NCBI GenBank assembly: GCA_963755335.1
Contig: CAVWJW010000008.1
Location: forward strand, 1,116,001-1,180,000
Source: UBA10649 sp963755335
Lineage (GTDB): Bacteria; Actinomycetota; Actinomycetes; S36-B12
Length of the DNA: 64,000 nt
Direction: 5' to 3'
The number at the start of each line of letters is the position of its first letter. Position 1 is the first letter of the stretch. The notes under the pieces are model-generated. The model was not told where the DNA came from, did not search any database, and worked only from the letters and a program-made list of their open reading frames with translations. The translations under genes were made by a program, and so were the position numbers. Positions 50,227 to 59,499 of this stretch are shown in pieces.

Positions 50227-51403
50227 ATGGCCCGCACCCCGCAGAGCCCCTTCGGCCTGTTCGCGATCGACCATCTGCTCAGCGAGGAGGAGCGGGCGAT
50301 CCGCGACGTCGTACGCGAGTACGTCGACGACAGCATCAAGCCGTATGTCGGCGACTGGTTCGACACGGGCGAGATCCCGGCCCGAGAGCTGGCCAAGCAG
50401 CTGGGCACCATGGGCCTGCTCGGGATGCACCTCGAGGGCTACGGCTGCCAGGGCATGTCCGCCGTGGCGTATGGCCTCGCCTGCGTCGAGCTGGAGGCAG
50501 GGGACTCCGGCATCCGATCGCTGGTGAGCGTCCAGGGATCGCTCGCGATGTACGCCATCCACGCCTTCGGGTCCGAGGAGCAGAAGAACGAGTGGCTGCC
50601 GCGGATGGCGGCTGGCGACGCTATCGGCTGCTTCGGCCTCACGGAGGCGGACTTCGGGTCCAACCCGAGCGGCATGCGGACCGTCGCCAAGAAGGATGGT
50701 CCGGACTGGGTCCTCAACGGCTCGAAGATGTGGATCACCAACGGCAACGTCGCCGACGTCGCGGTTGTGTGGGCGCGGACGGACGAGGGCATCCGGGGAT
50801 TCGTCGTTCCGACCGACACGCCGGGATTCCAGGCCAACGTCATCCACAAGAAGATGTCGCTGCGTGCATCGGTCACGAGCGAACTCGTGCTCACCGGCGT
50901 GCGACTGCCCGACAGCGCCGTGCTGCCGGAGGTCGTCGGCCTTCGTGGTCCGCTGTCCTGCCTCAACGAGGCGCGGTTCGGCATCGTGTTCGGCACGCTC
51001 GGTGCCGCACGCGACTGCCTCGAGACGGCGATCAGCTACAGCATCGATCGCGAGCAGTTCGACAAGCCGCTGGCCGCGTTCCAGCTGACGCAGAAGAAGC
51101 TGGCCGACATGGCGCTTGAGCTCGGCAAGGGGATGCTGCTCGCCCTCCATCTCGGCCGGCTGAAGGACGCGCACCTCATCCGGCCCGAGCAGGTGAGCCT
51201 GGGCAAGCTCAACAACGCCCGTGAGTCACTGGCCATAGCCCGGGAGTGCAGATCGATCCTCGGGGGCCAACGGCATCACGCTGGAGTACCCGGTGATCCG
51301 GCACATGAACAACCTCGAGTCGGTGTTCACCTACGAGGGCACGAACGAGATGCACACGCTGGTCGTCGGCGAGGCGCTGACCGGAATCGCGGCGTACCGA
51401 TGA
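50227..51403 (+). CDS. gcdH: Glutaryl-CoA dehydrogenase, one frame shift
   Basis: This acyl-CoA dehydrogenase oxidises and decarboxylates glutaryl-CoA to crotonyl-CoA with FAD. Motifs are GCFGLTEADFGSNPSGM, WVLNGSKMWITNG and DREQFDKPLAAFQLTQKKLA; after a one-base gain in the G run near 51264 the frame continues IRHMNNLESVFTYEGTNEMH with the catalytic Glu. Glu90, Arg97 and Ser101 (VELEAGDSGIRSLVS) match the human residues Glu87, Arg94 and Ser98 that hold the second carboxylate, so glutaryl-CoA is the probable substrate. Corrected length is 391. ATG 50227 follows GGAGG; it overlaps the next gene (ATGA). Confidence 0.88.
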
Positions 51404-52904
51404 GCGGTGCGCGAGGAGTGAGCGCTGGCGAGCCCGGCAGGGGGAGCCCCGGAGGGCTGAGCCCGCGCATCCTCACGTCGGTCGTCAACGGCACGCCGGT
51501 CGTCGGCGATGAGGCGCGCCCGGATGTGAACCCCTCGGACCTGTCCGACGTCGTCGCCGAGGCCAGCATCGTCGGCCCGGACGTCGCGGCCGACGCCGTT
51601 CACGCCGCAGCCGCCGCCTTCGGGTCGTGGTCGCGGACGACGCCCTGGCAGCGGGCGGAGGTCCTGGACCGCGCCGGCTCCGAGGTCATCGCCCGGGCCG
51701 ACGAGCTCGGCGACCTGCTGGCACGCGAGGAGGGCAAGACCCTCCCGGAGGCGCGGGGCGAGGTGATCCGGGCCGCGCAGATCCTCAAGTACTTCGCTGG
51801 CGTGGCCATGCAGCCGCACGGCCTCGCGCTGGACTCCGTCCGGCCGGGGATCGAGATCACGGTCACCCGCGAGCCGGTCGGAGTGGTCAGCGTCATCACG
51901 CCGTGGAACTTCCCGATCGCGATCCCTGCCTGGAAGATCGCTCCAGCGCTCGCCTTCGGCAACACGGTCGTCTTCAAGCCGGCCGACCTGGTGCCGGCGT
52001 CGGCGTGGGAGCTCGTCGACATCCTCAACCGGGCAGGCCTTCCGGCGGGGGCCCTGAACCTGGTGCTCGGGCGCGGCTCGCAGGTCGGACCCGTCCTCAC
52101 GGGTGATCCGCTGGTCAACGCGGTGACGTTCACCGGCTCGGTGAGCACGGGCCGAGGGGTCCTCGCCGACACCGTGGCGCGGGGCGCGAAGGCGCAGCTG
52201 GAGCTGGGCGGCAAGAACCCCTCATCATCACCGACCGTGCCGACCTCGCCGTCGCGGTCGAGGCGGCCATCCAAGGCGGCTTCGGCTCGACGGGTCAGCG
52301 ATGCACGGCGTCGTCGATCCTCGTCGTCACCGACGGCATCCATGACGCGTTCGTCGAGGGGATGAAGGAGCGGATGGGTCGCTGGAGCGTCGGCGACGCC
52401 CGGGTCGCGGGCATCGAGATGGGCCCGGTCGTCGACCAGAGCCAGCTGGAGCAGGATCAGCGGTACCTCGAGGTCGCCGCAGCCGAGGGCGCGACGATCG
52501 TCGGCGGCGAACGGCTGTCGCTCGGTGTCACGGGCCACTATCTGTCGCCCGCCCTGGCGCTGGGCACCGAGGTCGGCCACACGATCAACCGCGAGGAGGT
52601 GTTCGGTCCGGTCATGTCCGTGATCCGCGTGTCGGACTACGCGGAGGCCCTCGACACAGCCAACGCCAGCACCATGAACCTGTCCGCGGGGATCTGCACG
52701 ACCGACCTCGCAGAGGCCGCGCACTTCCGTCGCAACTCGAAGGCCGGCATGGTTATGGTGAACCTTCCGACGGCCGGCGTGGACTTCCATGTGCCGTTCG
52801 GGGGCCGTGGCGAGAGCAGCTACGGGCCGCGCGAGCAGGGCACCGGTGCGGTGGAGTTCTTCACGACATCGAAGACCGCGTACACCCATGCCGGCACCCC
52901 ATAG
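51400..52904 (+). CDS. Aldehyde dehydrogenase, ketoglutarate-semialdehyde dehydrogenase-like, one frame shift
   Basis: The protein has VSVITPWNFPIAIPAWKIAP, FKPADLVPASAW, FTGSVSTGRGVL, QLELGGKNP with the general-base Glu, and, after a one-base loss in the C run near 52219, FGSTGQRCTASSILVVTDG with the catalytic Cys. Segments such as REEGKTLPEARGEVIRA are closest to alpha-ketoglutaric semialdehyde dehydrogenases, but in this operon glutarate semialdehyde is an equally good substrate. Corrected length is 501 residues. Residues 5-19 (after M-S-G-A) are encoded by an interspersed repeat and are not part of the family fold. Confidence 0.85.
51412..51455 (+). repeat. Interspersed repeat copy within the aldehyde dehydrogenase N-terminus
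   Basis: CGAGGAGTGAGCG at 51412-51424 and GAGCCCCGGAGG at 51444-51455 are shared with the repeat at the end of ftsY (20651-20679) and, less perfectly, with 20705-20729. Here the element falls between the end of gcdH and the first conserved residues of the aldehyde dehydrogenase. Confidence 0.6.
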
Positions 52905-52907
52905 CAT
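52902..52907 (+). promoter_or_regulatory. -10 element TAGCAT, leaderless start of the heme-binding-like gene
   Basis: TAGCAT overlaps the stop codon of the aldehyde dehydrogenase gene and is followed by six bases and GTG 52914, without a Shine-Dalgarno sequence. Confidence 0.45.
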
Positions 52908-52913
52908 CCGACC

Positions 52914-53559
52914 GTGACCATGCCCCCGACGCTGGACGACATCTTCACCGAGCCCAACCCCGATCCCGACACCCTCGCCATTCTCGGACCGCGCGCGCCG
53001 CTTGCCGGCGTGTGGCGGGGCCGCGCCGGCACCGACGTGCACCCTGTTGCTGACGGCCGGGCGATGGCGCCCTTCACCGAGCGCTTCGAGTTCCAGCCGA
53101 TCGATTCGCAGACCAATGGTCCGCAGCTGTTCTACGGACTGCGCTACCACCAGGACATCCGCGCGTCCGGGGGAGGTGGAGACGTTCCACGACCAGATCG
53201 GCTACCTGCTGTGGGAGCCGGCCACCGAGACCGTCCACATGACGCATGCCATTCCCCGGGCACAGGTGGCGATGGCCACGGGCCTGGTCGCGCCGGATGC
53301 CACCACTTTCACCCTGCGGGCCGAGGTCGGCGACCCCCATGCAGGCATCATCACCAACCCGTTCCTCGATGCGGCCTTCCACACCACGTCGTGGACGATC
53401 ACGTTCCGCATCGGTCCGGGTGACTGCTGGTCATACGAGCAGACCACGATGCTCGACGTGCACGGCCGGGAGCCGGGCTTCGAGCACGTCGACACAAGCA
53501 CCCTCGAACGGCCCAGCACCCCGACACCGAATCGGTTGGCTACAGCTGCAATGGCTTGA
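52914..53559 (+). CDS. Nitrobindin-like/heme-binding beta-barrel protein (FABP-like), one frame shift
   Basis: The corrected 214-residue protein is a ten-stranded barrel of the DUF1794/nitrobindin-like group: LAILGPRAPLAGVWRGRAGT, FYGLRYHQDIRAS, then after a one-base gain near 53172 GEVETFHDQIGYLLWEPATE, AIPRAQVAMATGLVAPDATT and WSYEQTTMLDVHGREPGFEH. Relatives bind heme or fatty acids in the cytoplasm; the ligand here is not known. It overlaps the convergent VOC gene by 20 bases. Confidence 0.7.
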
Positions 53560-54007
53560 TCGGGCTGGTGATCAGCGCCGGGTCGTTGCGCCAGTCAACT
53601 CCGGGGACGTCGATGTAGAGCTCGATCTCGTTGCCGTCGGGATCGGCGATGTAGATGCTGTGCGTGACGGTGTGATCGCTGGCACCGACGATGGTCACGT
53701 TGTTGTCGACCAGGGTCTTCAGCGCCTCGCGGAGATCGTCGTCGCTGTCGCCGATCTTGAGGCCAAAGTGGTAGAGACCCAGACGACGACCGCCCGGAAC
53801 GCGGGCCGCGTCGGGGCCCACTTCGATGAGCAGCAGCTCGTGATGCGTGCGCTGCGACGGCGCACTGAATCCCATCGCGGGGAACGGCAGCGCATCGACA
53901 TCGTCGTCGGTGATCGGCTGCCAGCCGAGGACATCGCGATAGAAGTGGACGGAGGTGCGGAGGTCGCGCACGTACAGGACGAGATGTCCGAGTTCCTTCA
54001 CCTGCAT
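53540..54007 (-). CDS. VOC superfamily (glyoxalase/extradiol dioxygenase-like) protein
   Basis: The 155-residue protein has two beta-alpha-beta-beta-beta modules of the vicinal oxygen chelate fold: VKELGHLVLYVRDLRTSVHF with the first metal His, LGLYHFGLKIGDSDDDLREA with the second His, and IYIADPDGNEIELYIDVPGV with the Glu ligand. The layout resembles catechol 2,3-dioxygenase-like domains. The substrate is not known. It is the last gene of the minus-strand cluster and overlaps the TPR gene by ten bases. Confidence 0.82.
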   Translation of the reverse strand: MQVKELGHLVLYVRDLRTSVHFYRDVLGWQPITDDDVDALPFPAMGFSAPSQRTHHELLLIEVGPDAARVPGGRRLGLYHFGLKIGDSDDDLREALKTLVDNNVTIVGASDHTVTHSIYIADPDGNEIELYIDVPGVDWRNDPALITSPIKPLQL

Positions 54008-55326
54008 CGTGCTACCTGCTTTCGGTTCCAGGGACTGTCGGGTTTGACACTGATCCGCTCTGAGGCAAGTGCTCTTGCGAGTTCCAGTCTGTCACCCCGC
54101 AGCGCCGCGACCATCAGGGTGCGTTGGACAGCGTCGCGCTGGGCGTGGCTCCCGCCGATCACGTTGATGCGATTGCGGATCGGCATGAGGATATCGACGA
54201 CTGAGTCGTTGTCCCCTCGTCCGAAGTCGACCAATGCCTGGCACACCGGCACGCCGATCTGGGCTGTCATGCGGCCGTTGGTGACGTGCGGCCCCACGCT
54301 CGCGGCCCAGGAGCGGCGACGATCGACAAGCGACTGCGCCTCGACGAGGCGACCGGCCCCCACCAGGCTCATCACGGCGAAGACGTCGTTGAAGGCGTAG
54401 TAGGGGACGGCGGACGCGGGTTCCCATGCATCGGCGAGGACCGTCCAGCGGCCCGACTGGTCCTCCCCGTCCAGGAGCAGTCGCCAAAGATATCCGGAGG
54501 CGTCCAGCATCTCCATCGCCAGTCCGTCGGAGTCGGCGTGGTGCAGGACCGAGTCGTAGATCTGCAGGCCGGTCGCGACGTCGCCGGTCTCCAGGAGGTA
54601 GATCGCGTAGTGCCAGGAGTTGTGGACGTTCAAGAAGTTGCCCGAGGACCAGTCGGCGCGGCGGGCATCCATGAAGTCGATCCCGTCGACGAAGCGACCC
54701 TGCATCTCAAGCGAGTGGACCACGGCATGAATACCCCACACGTCCTTCGCGTCGAGTTCGACAGCCCGGCGCCCGACGGCTTCCGCCCGTGCGTAGTCAC
54801 CGGCCTCCTCGACTCCGAAGGCGTACATCCCGAGCAAGAGCCCGAAGCAGTCGTCGTCCTCGGTCCAGGCCGTCAGAGCGGATCCGACTCGATCACGAAG
54901 TGACGTGGCGTCGCCTGTGAAGAAGTCCACCTGGTGTCCGACAGCCAGTGCGAGCGCGTCTCTCGGGTGGGCGATGGTCAGGTCCCGGAGGAGGCGACCC
55001 GCGCCGGCGAGGTCGCCCGCCGCCCATGCCTGCGCAGCGGTCACGTGCGCCGTTTCGCGTGGAAGCCACGCGCCGGAATCGGCACCCGCGAGGTAGGCCG
55101 TCAGGCTGTCGGCGGACGTGGCTGCGTCGGTCGGCTCCGTTCCGAGCAGGCCGGTATAGGCCGCGAACGCCCGGAGTAGGGGAGCCGTCGGATCAGCGGC
55201 GATGCCTGATGACACGAGCTCGCCGATGCCTGCCCGGAAGTGAAGGAGCTGGTCGAGTGCGTCGTCGAAGTATGTTGCTGCCTCGGCCGTCGTGGTGAGT
55301 TCGTTCCCGTGTCGGTCGGTGGGCAC
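53998..55326 (-). CDS. TTC38-like tetratricopeptide repeat protein
   Basis: The 442-residue protein is all-helical with TPR-like repeats throughout. The segments WGIHAVVHSLEMQGRFVDGI, FLNVHNSWHYAIYLLETGDV and PYYAFNDVFAVMSLVGAGRL are those of the TTC38 family, a eukaryotic-bacterial family of unknown function. The conserved histidines in H-A-V-V-H, V-H-N-S-W-H are notable for a TPR protein and suggest a metal or ligand site. No signal peptide is seen. GTG 55326 follows GGGAGG. It lies between the VOC gene and the FAD oxidase gene. Confidence 0.8.
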   Translation of the reverse strand: MPTDRHGNELTTTAEAATYFDDALDQLLHFRAGIGELVSSGIAADPTAPLLRAFAAYTGLLGTEPTDAATSADSLTAYLAGADSGAWLPRETAHVTAAQAWAAGDLAGAGRLLRDLTIAHPRDALALAVGHQVDFFTGDATSLRDRVGSALTAWTEDDDCFGLLLGMYAFGVEEAGDYARAEAVGRRAVELDAKDVWGIHAVVHSLEMQGRFVDGIDFMDARRADWSSGNFLNVHNSWHYAIYLLETGDVATGLQIYDSVLHHADSDGLAMEMLDASGYLWRLLLDGEDQSGRWTVLADAWEPASAVPYYAFNDVFAVMSLVGAGRLVEAQSLVDRRRSWAASVGPHVTNGRMTAQIGVPVCQALVDFGRGDNDSVVDILMPIRNRINVIGGSHAQRDAVQRTLMVAALRGDRLELARALASERISVKPDSPWNRKQVARCR

Positions 55327-55346
55327 CGTGCCTCCCGGTCAATCGG

Positions 55347-56733
55347 TCAGTGGCCGATCTTACGAGCGAAGAGCGCAGCCCGCCTAGAGGGCCGCCCGGT
55401 GCGCGCCTCCACGTTGTCGGCGCTGGTCATGACGCGCAGGCCGACGTTGGCCCCCATCCATCGAAGCGGCTCGGGCTCCCACTTCTTGGACTCGTGGTTG
55501 ACCCAGGGCAGGGTGGTCAGCGGCGTCTCGCGCTGAAGGATCAGGTCGCGCAGCGTGCGACCGCCCAGGTTGGACGTGCCGACGCCGTCACCGACGTAAC
55601 CTCCGGACCACGCGAGGCCCGATCGAGCGGTCGAGGCCGCACGATGCCCACCAGTCGCGTGGCACGCCGAGCGGCCCGCCCCAGGTGTGGGTCACGGCGG
55701 AACCGCTCACGGCGGGGAAGAGATCCGTGAGGATCTCCCACAGAGCGGCGTGAACGGCGGGGTTGCGATCCTGCTCGGGGCTGATCCTCGAGCCGAAGAA
55801 GTACGGGGCCCCCCGCCCGCCGAAGGCGAGCCGACCGTCGCCGGTGCGCTGCCCGTAGATGATCAGGTGGCGTCCGTCGCTGAACGTGGATCGGTCCGAG
55901 AGGCCGATCTCCGCCCAGATGTCGTCGGACAGCGGTTCGGTGGCGAGCATCAGGGAGTAGACGGGCGCGAGGGTGCGCGTCTGGCCCTTCAGCGTGCGGG
56001 TATAGCCCTCGGTCGCGCGCACGACGAACTCGGCGCGCACCGAGCCATGGTCGGTCCGCACGACGCCTGGCTCGATCGACGAGACGCTCGTGCCCTCGTG
56101 GATGGTCACGCCGAGAGCGGCGACCGAACGGGCGAGGTGGCGCACCAGCTTCGCGGGGTTGATGGCCGCGCAGTGCGGGTTGAAGGTGGCTCCAAGGACG
56201 TCGGTGGCGTTGGCCATCGCCGTCGCCTCCTCCGCGCCCAGAAGCCGCAGGTCATCGGCGCCGAATCCCCACGTGCGCAGTGCGGCGACCTCGGCCTGCG
56301 CCTCCTGCCACTGCAGGGGCGTGCGGGCCAGCACCACGGAGCCGCCCTTGGCCCATTCGATGTCCCAGCCCTCGGCCGCGGCAACCCGACCGATCTCGTC
56401 GACGGTGTCGTTCATCGCGCGCTTCATCCGGACGGCTGCCTCACGGCCCGCCTTGCGGGCGAGGGCGTCGAGGCTGGCCGGGAACAGCGCGGAAGCCCAT
56501 CCGCCGTTGCGACCGCTGGCGCCGAAGCCGGCCACCTCCGCCTCGAGGACGGTGATGCGCAGCGAGGGGTCGGCCGTGATCAGGTAGTAGGCGGTCCACA
56601 GCCCCGTGTAGCCACCACCGACGATCACGACGTCTGCCGTCGCATCGCCGGCCAGCGGTGGGCCGATCGGCATCCGCAGATCGTCGGGGAGGGTGTCCCA
56701 CCACAGCGACAGCACGCGCGGATCGAGGCTCAT
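55347..56733 (-). CDS. FAD-dependent amine oxidase (DAO family, PuuB-like), one frame shift
   Basis: The N-terminal dinucleotide fold VVIVGGGYTGLWTAYYLITA and the FAD-contacting GFGASGRNGGWASALFP loop place it in the D-amino-acid oxidase/gamma-glutamylputrescine oxidase group. After HTWGGPLGVPRD a one-base gain near 55617 shifts the frame; the next frame continues LAWSGGYVGDGVGTSNLGGR and LRDLILQRETPLTTLPWVNH to TGA at 55347. Corrected length is 461 residues. ATG 56733 overlaps the stop of the FMN-binding gene. With an aminotransferase and a semialdehyde dehydrogenase nearby, an amine substrate is likely. Confidence 0.85.
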
Positions 56734-57410
56734 GTGCGGGTCCAGCCGTGGACGTATTCGGGCACGGGAGTCTCGGGCAGCGACTCGTCGCTGGGCAGCG
56801 GCGTGCCGAACGACTCGTTCAAGGGCACAGTGCCGGCCCAGACATGGGCGTAGACCGGGTCGGTGACGTCCTCGGGATCGTCCTCGGGACCGCCCGTGCG
56901 GATCTTCACCGAGCATTCGTCAAGGCTCATGGCGAGCGTCATCGTTGCCGCGCGCTCCTTGGCATTCGGCTGACGGCAGTCCTGCCAGCGCCCCGGAAGC
57001 AGGTGCTCGGTGATCGTCCGCAGCGCATCGAGTTCGTCGTCTCCCGACAGCCGACGAGCAACGCCGACGACCATCGCGCTGCGGTAGTTCATGCTCGACT
57101 CGAACGCGCTGCGGGCCAGGACCAGTCCATCGAGCAGCGTGACGGTCAGGCACGTCGGCTGGCCATCGGCAAGCGATCGGAACAGCCGCGATCCGGTGGA
57201 GCCGTGGAAGACCACCTCGTCGCCTCGGCGTGCGAAGGCAACCGGGATCACGTAAGGCTGCCCGTCGGCGTCGCTCACGGCGACGTGCGCGATGAGCGCG
57301 GCGTCGAGGACGCGGTGCAGCGCAGCCACGTCGCTGACGGAGCGCTCCGGAAGGCGGCGCACCCGGGTCCGATCGGTGGACCCGGGTGCGTTCGCATTGC
57401 TGGTGGTCAC
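56730..57410 (-). CDS. Pyridoxamine 5'-phosphate oxidase-like FMN-binding protein
   Basis: The 226-residue protein is a split-barrel of the PNPOx-like family: LIAHVAVSDADGQPYVIPVA, VVFHGSTGSRLFRSLADGQP and SSMNYRSAMVVGVARRL are the strands that bind FMN and form the dimer, as in NimA-like and related proteins. It is not the PdxH enzyme itself, because the PdxH C-terminal signature is missing. The start GTG 57410 overlaps the aminotransferase stop (GTGA), and its own stop overlaps the FAD oxidase start. Confidence 0.82.
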   Translation of the reverse strand: MTTSNANAPGSTDRTRVRRLPERSVSDVAALHRVLDAALIAHVAVSDADGQPYVIPVAFARRGDEVVFHGSTGSRLFRSLADGQPTCLTVTLLDGLVLARSAFESSMNYRSAMVVGVARRLSGDDELDALRTITEHLLPGRWQDCRQPNAKERAATMTLAMSLDECSVKIRTGGPEDDPEDVTDPVYAHVWAGTVPLNESFGTPLPSDESLPETPVPEYVHGWTRT

Positions 57411-58810
57411 AGTCGGGCCCAGGCCTCCGTCAGGACGGAGCGGAGGATCTGCTCGATCTCGTCGAACTCCTTCTGGCCGATGATCAGCGGGGGAGCCAGC
57501 TGCACGACGGGGTCGCCGCGATCGTCGGCCCGGCAGTACAGCCCGGCGTCGAACAGCGCCTTGGACAGGAAGCCGCGGAGCACCCGTTCGCACTGGTCGT
57601 CGTCGAGGGTCTCGCGTGTGACCTTGTCCTTCACCAGCTCGATCCCGTAGAAGTAGCCGGCGCCGCGGATGTCGCCGACGATCGGCAGGTCGCTGAGCTT
57701 CTCCAGCGTCTGGCGGAAGTGCGGCTCGTTCTCGCGCACGTGCTCGTTGATGCCCTCGTCCTCGAAGATCTGGAGGTTGGCGAGTGCGGCCGCTGCGGTG
57801 ACCGGGTGGCCGCCCCAGGTGAAGCCGTGCAGGAACGTGTTGCGGTCGTGCTTGAACGGCTCGAAGAGTCGATCGCTGGCGATCATCGCTCCCATCGGCG
57901 CGTAGCCGGACGTCATGCCCTTGGCGCAGGTGATGATGTCGGGGGTGACGCCGAATCGGTTCATCGCGAACATGTCGCCGATCCGGCCGAAGGCGCAGAT
58001 CGTCTCGTCGGCCACCATGATGACGTCGTACTCGTCACAGATCTCGCGCACGCGCTCGAGGTAGCCGGGCGGCGGCGGGAAGCAGCCACCGGAGTTCTGC
58101 ACGGGCTCGAGGAAGACCGCAGCCACGGTGTCGGGGCCCTCGAACTCGATCGCCTCGGCGATCCGGTCGGCGGCCCACCGGCCGAACGCCTTCTCGTCAT
58201 GCCGGAACTCGTCCGGTGCGCGGTAGAAGTTGGTGTTGGGCACCTTGATCGCGCCCGGGACGAGCGGCTCGAAGGCCTGCTTCAACGGCGGGATGCCCGT
58301 GATCGACAGGGCGCCCTGCGGCGTGCCGTGGTACGCGATGCTCCGGCTGATCACCTTGTACTTGGTGGGCTTGCCCGTCACCTTGAAGAACTGCTTGGCG
58401 AGCTTCCACGCCGTCTCGACCGCCTCGCCGCCGCCGGTGGTGAAGAAGACGCGGTTGAGGTCGCCGGGCGCGTAGCCGGCGAGCTTCTCGGCGAGCTCGA
58501 TGGCGCGCGGGTGGGCGTACGACCAGATCGGGAAGAACGCCAGTTCCTGGGCCTGCTTCGACATCGCCTCGGCGATCTCGGTGCGACCATGACCGAGCTG
58601 GTTGGTGAACAGGCCGGCCAGGCCGTCGAGGTAGCGGTTGCCCTGATCGTCCCAGATGTAGGCGCCCTCGCCCCGGACGATGATCGGCACGTGACCGGAG
58701 CCGTCGTAGTAGTGCGAGTGCCGGGTGAACGCCATCCACAGGTGGTCTCGGGCCTTGTCGGCCATGAAGTCGCTGCCGGGTTCGGTGATGGGCTGCGGCG
58801 TGCTGGTCAT
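57407..58810 (-). CDS. Class III aminotransferase (putrescine/omega-amino acid type)
   Basis: The 467-residue PLP enzyme has RYLDGLAGLFTNQLGHGRTE, FFTTGGGEAVETAWKLAKQF, YHGTPQGALSITG, VFLEPVQNSGGCFPPP, VADETICAFGRIGDMFAMN and the Schiff-base Lys in CAKGMTSGYAPMGAM. These match omega-amino acid or putrescine:pyruvate aminotransferases, which give semialdehydes. ATG 58810 overlaps the stop of the Lrp gene by four bases. The succinate-semialdehyde dehydrogenase on the divergent strand would oxidise the product if it is succinate or an aminobutyraldehyde-derived semialdehyde. Confidence 0.88.
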   Translation of the reverse strand: MTSTPQPITEPGSDFMADKARDHLWMAFTRHSHYYDGSGHVPIIVRGEGAYIWDDQGNRYLDGLAGLFTNQLGHGRTEIAEAMSKQAQELAFFPIWSYAHPRAIELAEKLAGYAPGDLNRVFFTTGGGEAVETAWKLAKQFFKVTGKPTKYKVISRSIAYHGTPQGALSITGIPPLKQAFEPLVPGAIKVPNTNFYRAPDEFRHDEKAFGRWAADRIAEAIEFEGPDTVAAVFLEPVQNSGGCFPPPPGYLERVREICDEYDVIMVADETICAFGRIGDMFAMNRFGVTPDIITCAKGMTSGYAPMGAMIASDRLFEPFKHDRNTFLHGFTWGGHPVTAAAALANLQIFEDEGINEHVRENEPHFRQTLEKLSDLPIVGDIRGAGYFYGIELVKDKVTRETLDDDQCERVLRGFLSKALFDAGLYCRADDRGDPVVQLAPPLIIGQKEFDEIEQILRSVLTEAWARL

Positions 58811-59253
58811 CGTGTTCCCCAGGTGTAGATCTGCTTGCGCAGTTTCAGGTAGACGTACGTCTCGGTTGAGCGCACTCCCGGAATGGCCCGGATCTTGCGG
58901 TTGATGACCTCGAGGAGATGGTCGTCGTCCTCGGCAACGACCTCCGCGAGGATGTCGAAGCTGCCCGCGGTGACGACGAGGTAGTCGACCTCGGGCATCG
59001 CCTCGAGCTGGTCGGCGACGAGCTCGGCGTCTCCGTCGACCCGGATACCGATCATCGCGGCGCGGGCGAATCCGACCTGCATGGGATCGGTCACGGCCAC
59101 GATCTGCATGACGCCGGACTCGTGGAGCCGCTGCACGCGCTGGCGCACGGCGGCCTCGGACAAGCCGACGGCCTTGCCGATGGCCGCATAGGGGCGGCGG
59201 CCGTCCTGCTGGAGCTGCTCGATGATGGCCTTCGAGACGTCGTCGAGTGGCAT
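58807..59253 (-). CDS. Lrp/AsnC family transcriptional regulator
   Basis: The 148-residue protein has an N-terminal helix-turn-helix (LDDVSKAIIEQLQQDGRRPY, AIGKAVGLSEAAVRQRVQRL) and a C-terminal RAM domain (VDYLVVTAGSFDILAEVVAE, IPGVRSTETYVYLKLRKQ). It is the first gene of the minus-strand operon and divergent from the semialdehyde dehydrogenase gene, so it probably controls both in response to an amino acid or amine. ATG 59253 is used; an in-frame ATG 36 bases upstream would add residues outside the domain. Confidence 0.88.
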   Translation of the reverse strand: MPLDDVSKAIIEQLQQDGRRPYAAIGKAVGLSEAAVRQRVQRLHESGVMQIVAVTDPMQVGFARAAMIGIRVDGDAELVADQLEAMPEVDYLVVTAGSFDILAEVVAEDDDHLLEVINRKIRAIPGVRSTETYVYLKLRKQIYTWGTR

Positions 59254-59499
59254 GCTCGGTACCCTGTCGCGTGGCGGCATGCCGGACATAATGGGCCATC
59301 GACTTCGGTGCTGGCAAGCGATTTCGCGGCAATTTAGCCAAGCCGCAACGAATTCCGTATCCTTACCGGGATTTGCATGCACATTTCACACGCCCGGGGC
59401 GTCGCCCGGCGTACACTCGGCGCGAGTCGGAGCCGGTGTCGCCCGTGAGGCCATCTGGGTTCGGCGTCATCCACTACTGAGAAGCGACTGAGGAGAGTC
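59254..59499. promoter_or_regulatory. Divergent control region between the Lrp regulator and the semialdehyde dehydrogenase
   Basis: The 246-base gap holds no gene. Bases 59318-59395 are clearly more AT-rich than the surroundings (AATTTAGCC, AACGAATTCCG, GATTTGCATGCACATTTCACA), as expected for Lrp binding and promoter DNA. TACACT at 59412-59417 is a plausible -10 element for the plus-strand gene; CTAAAT on the minus strand near 59335 could serve the Lrp operon. Confidence 0.5.

Noticed and set aside
53246..54400. Long plus-strand open frame over the VOC and TPR genes
   Set aside because: The minus strand encodes well-conserved VOC and TTC38 motifs there; the plus-strand translation has no family features beyond the tail of the barrel protein.
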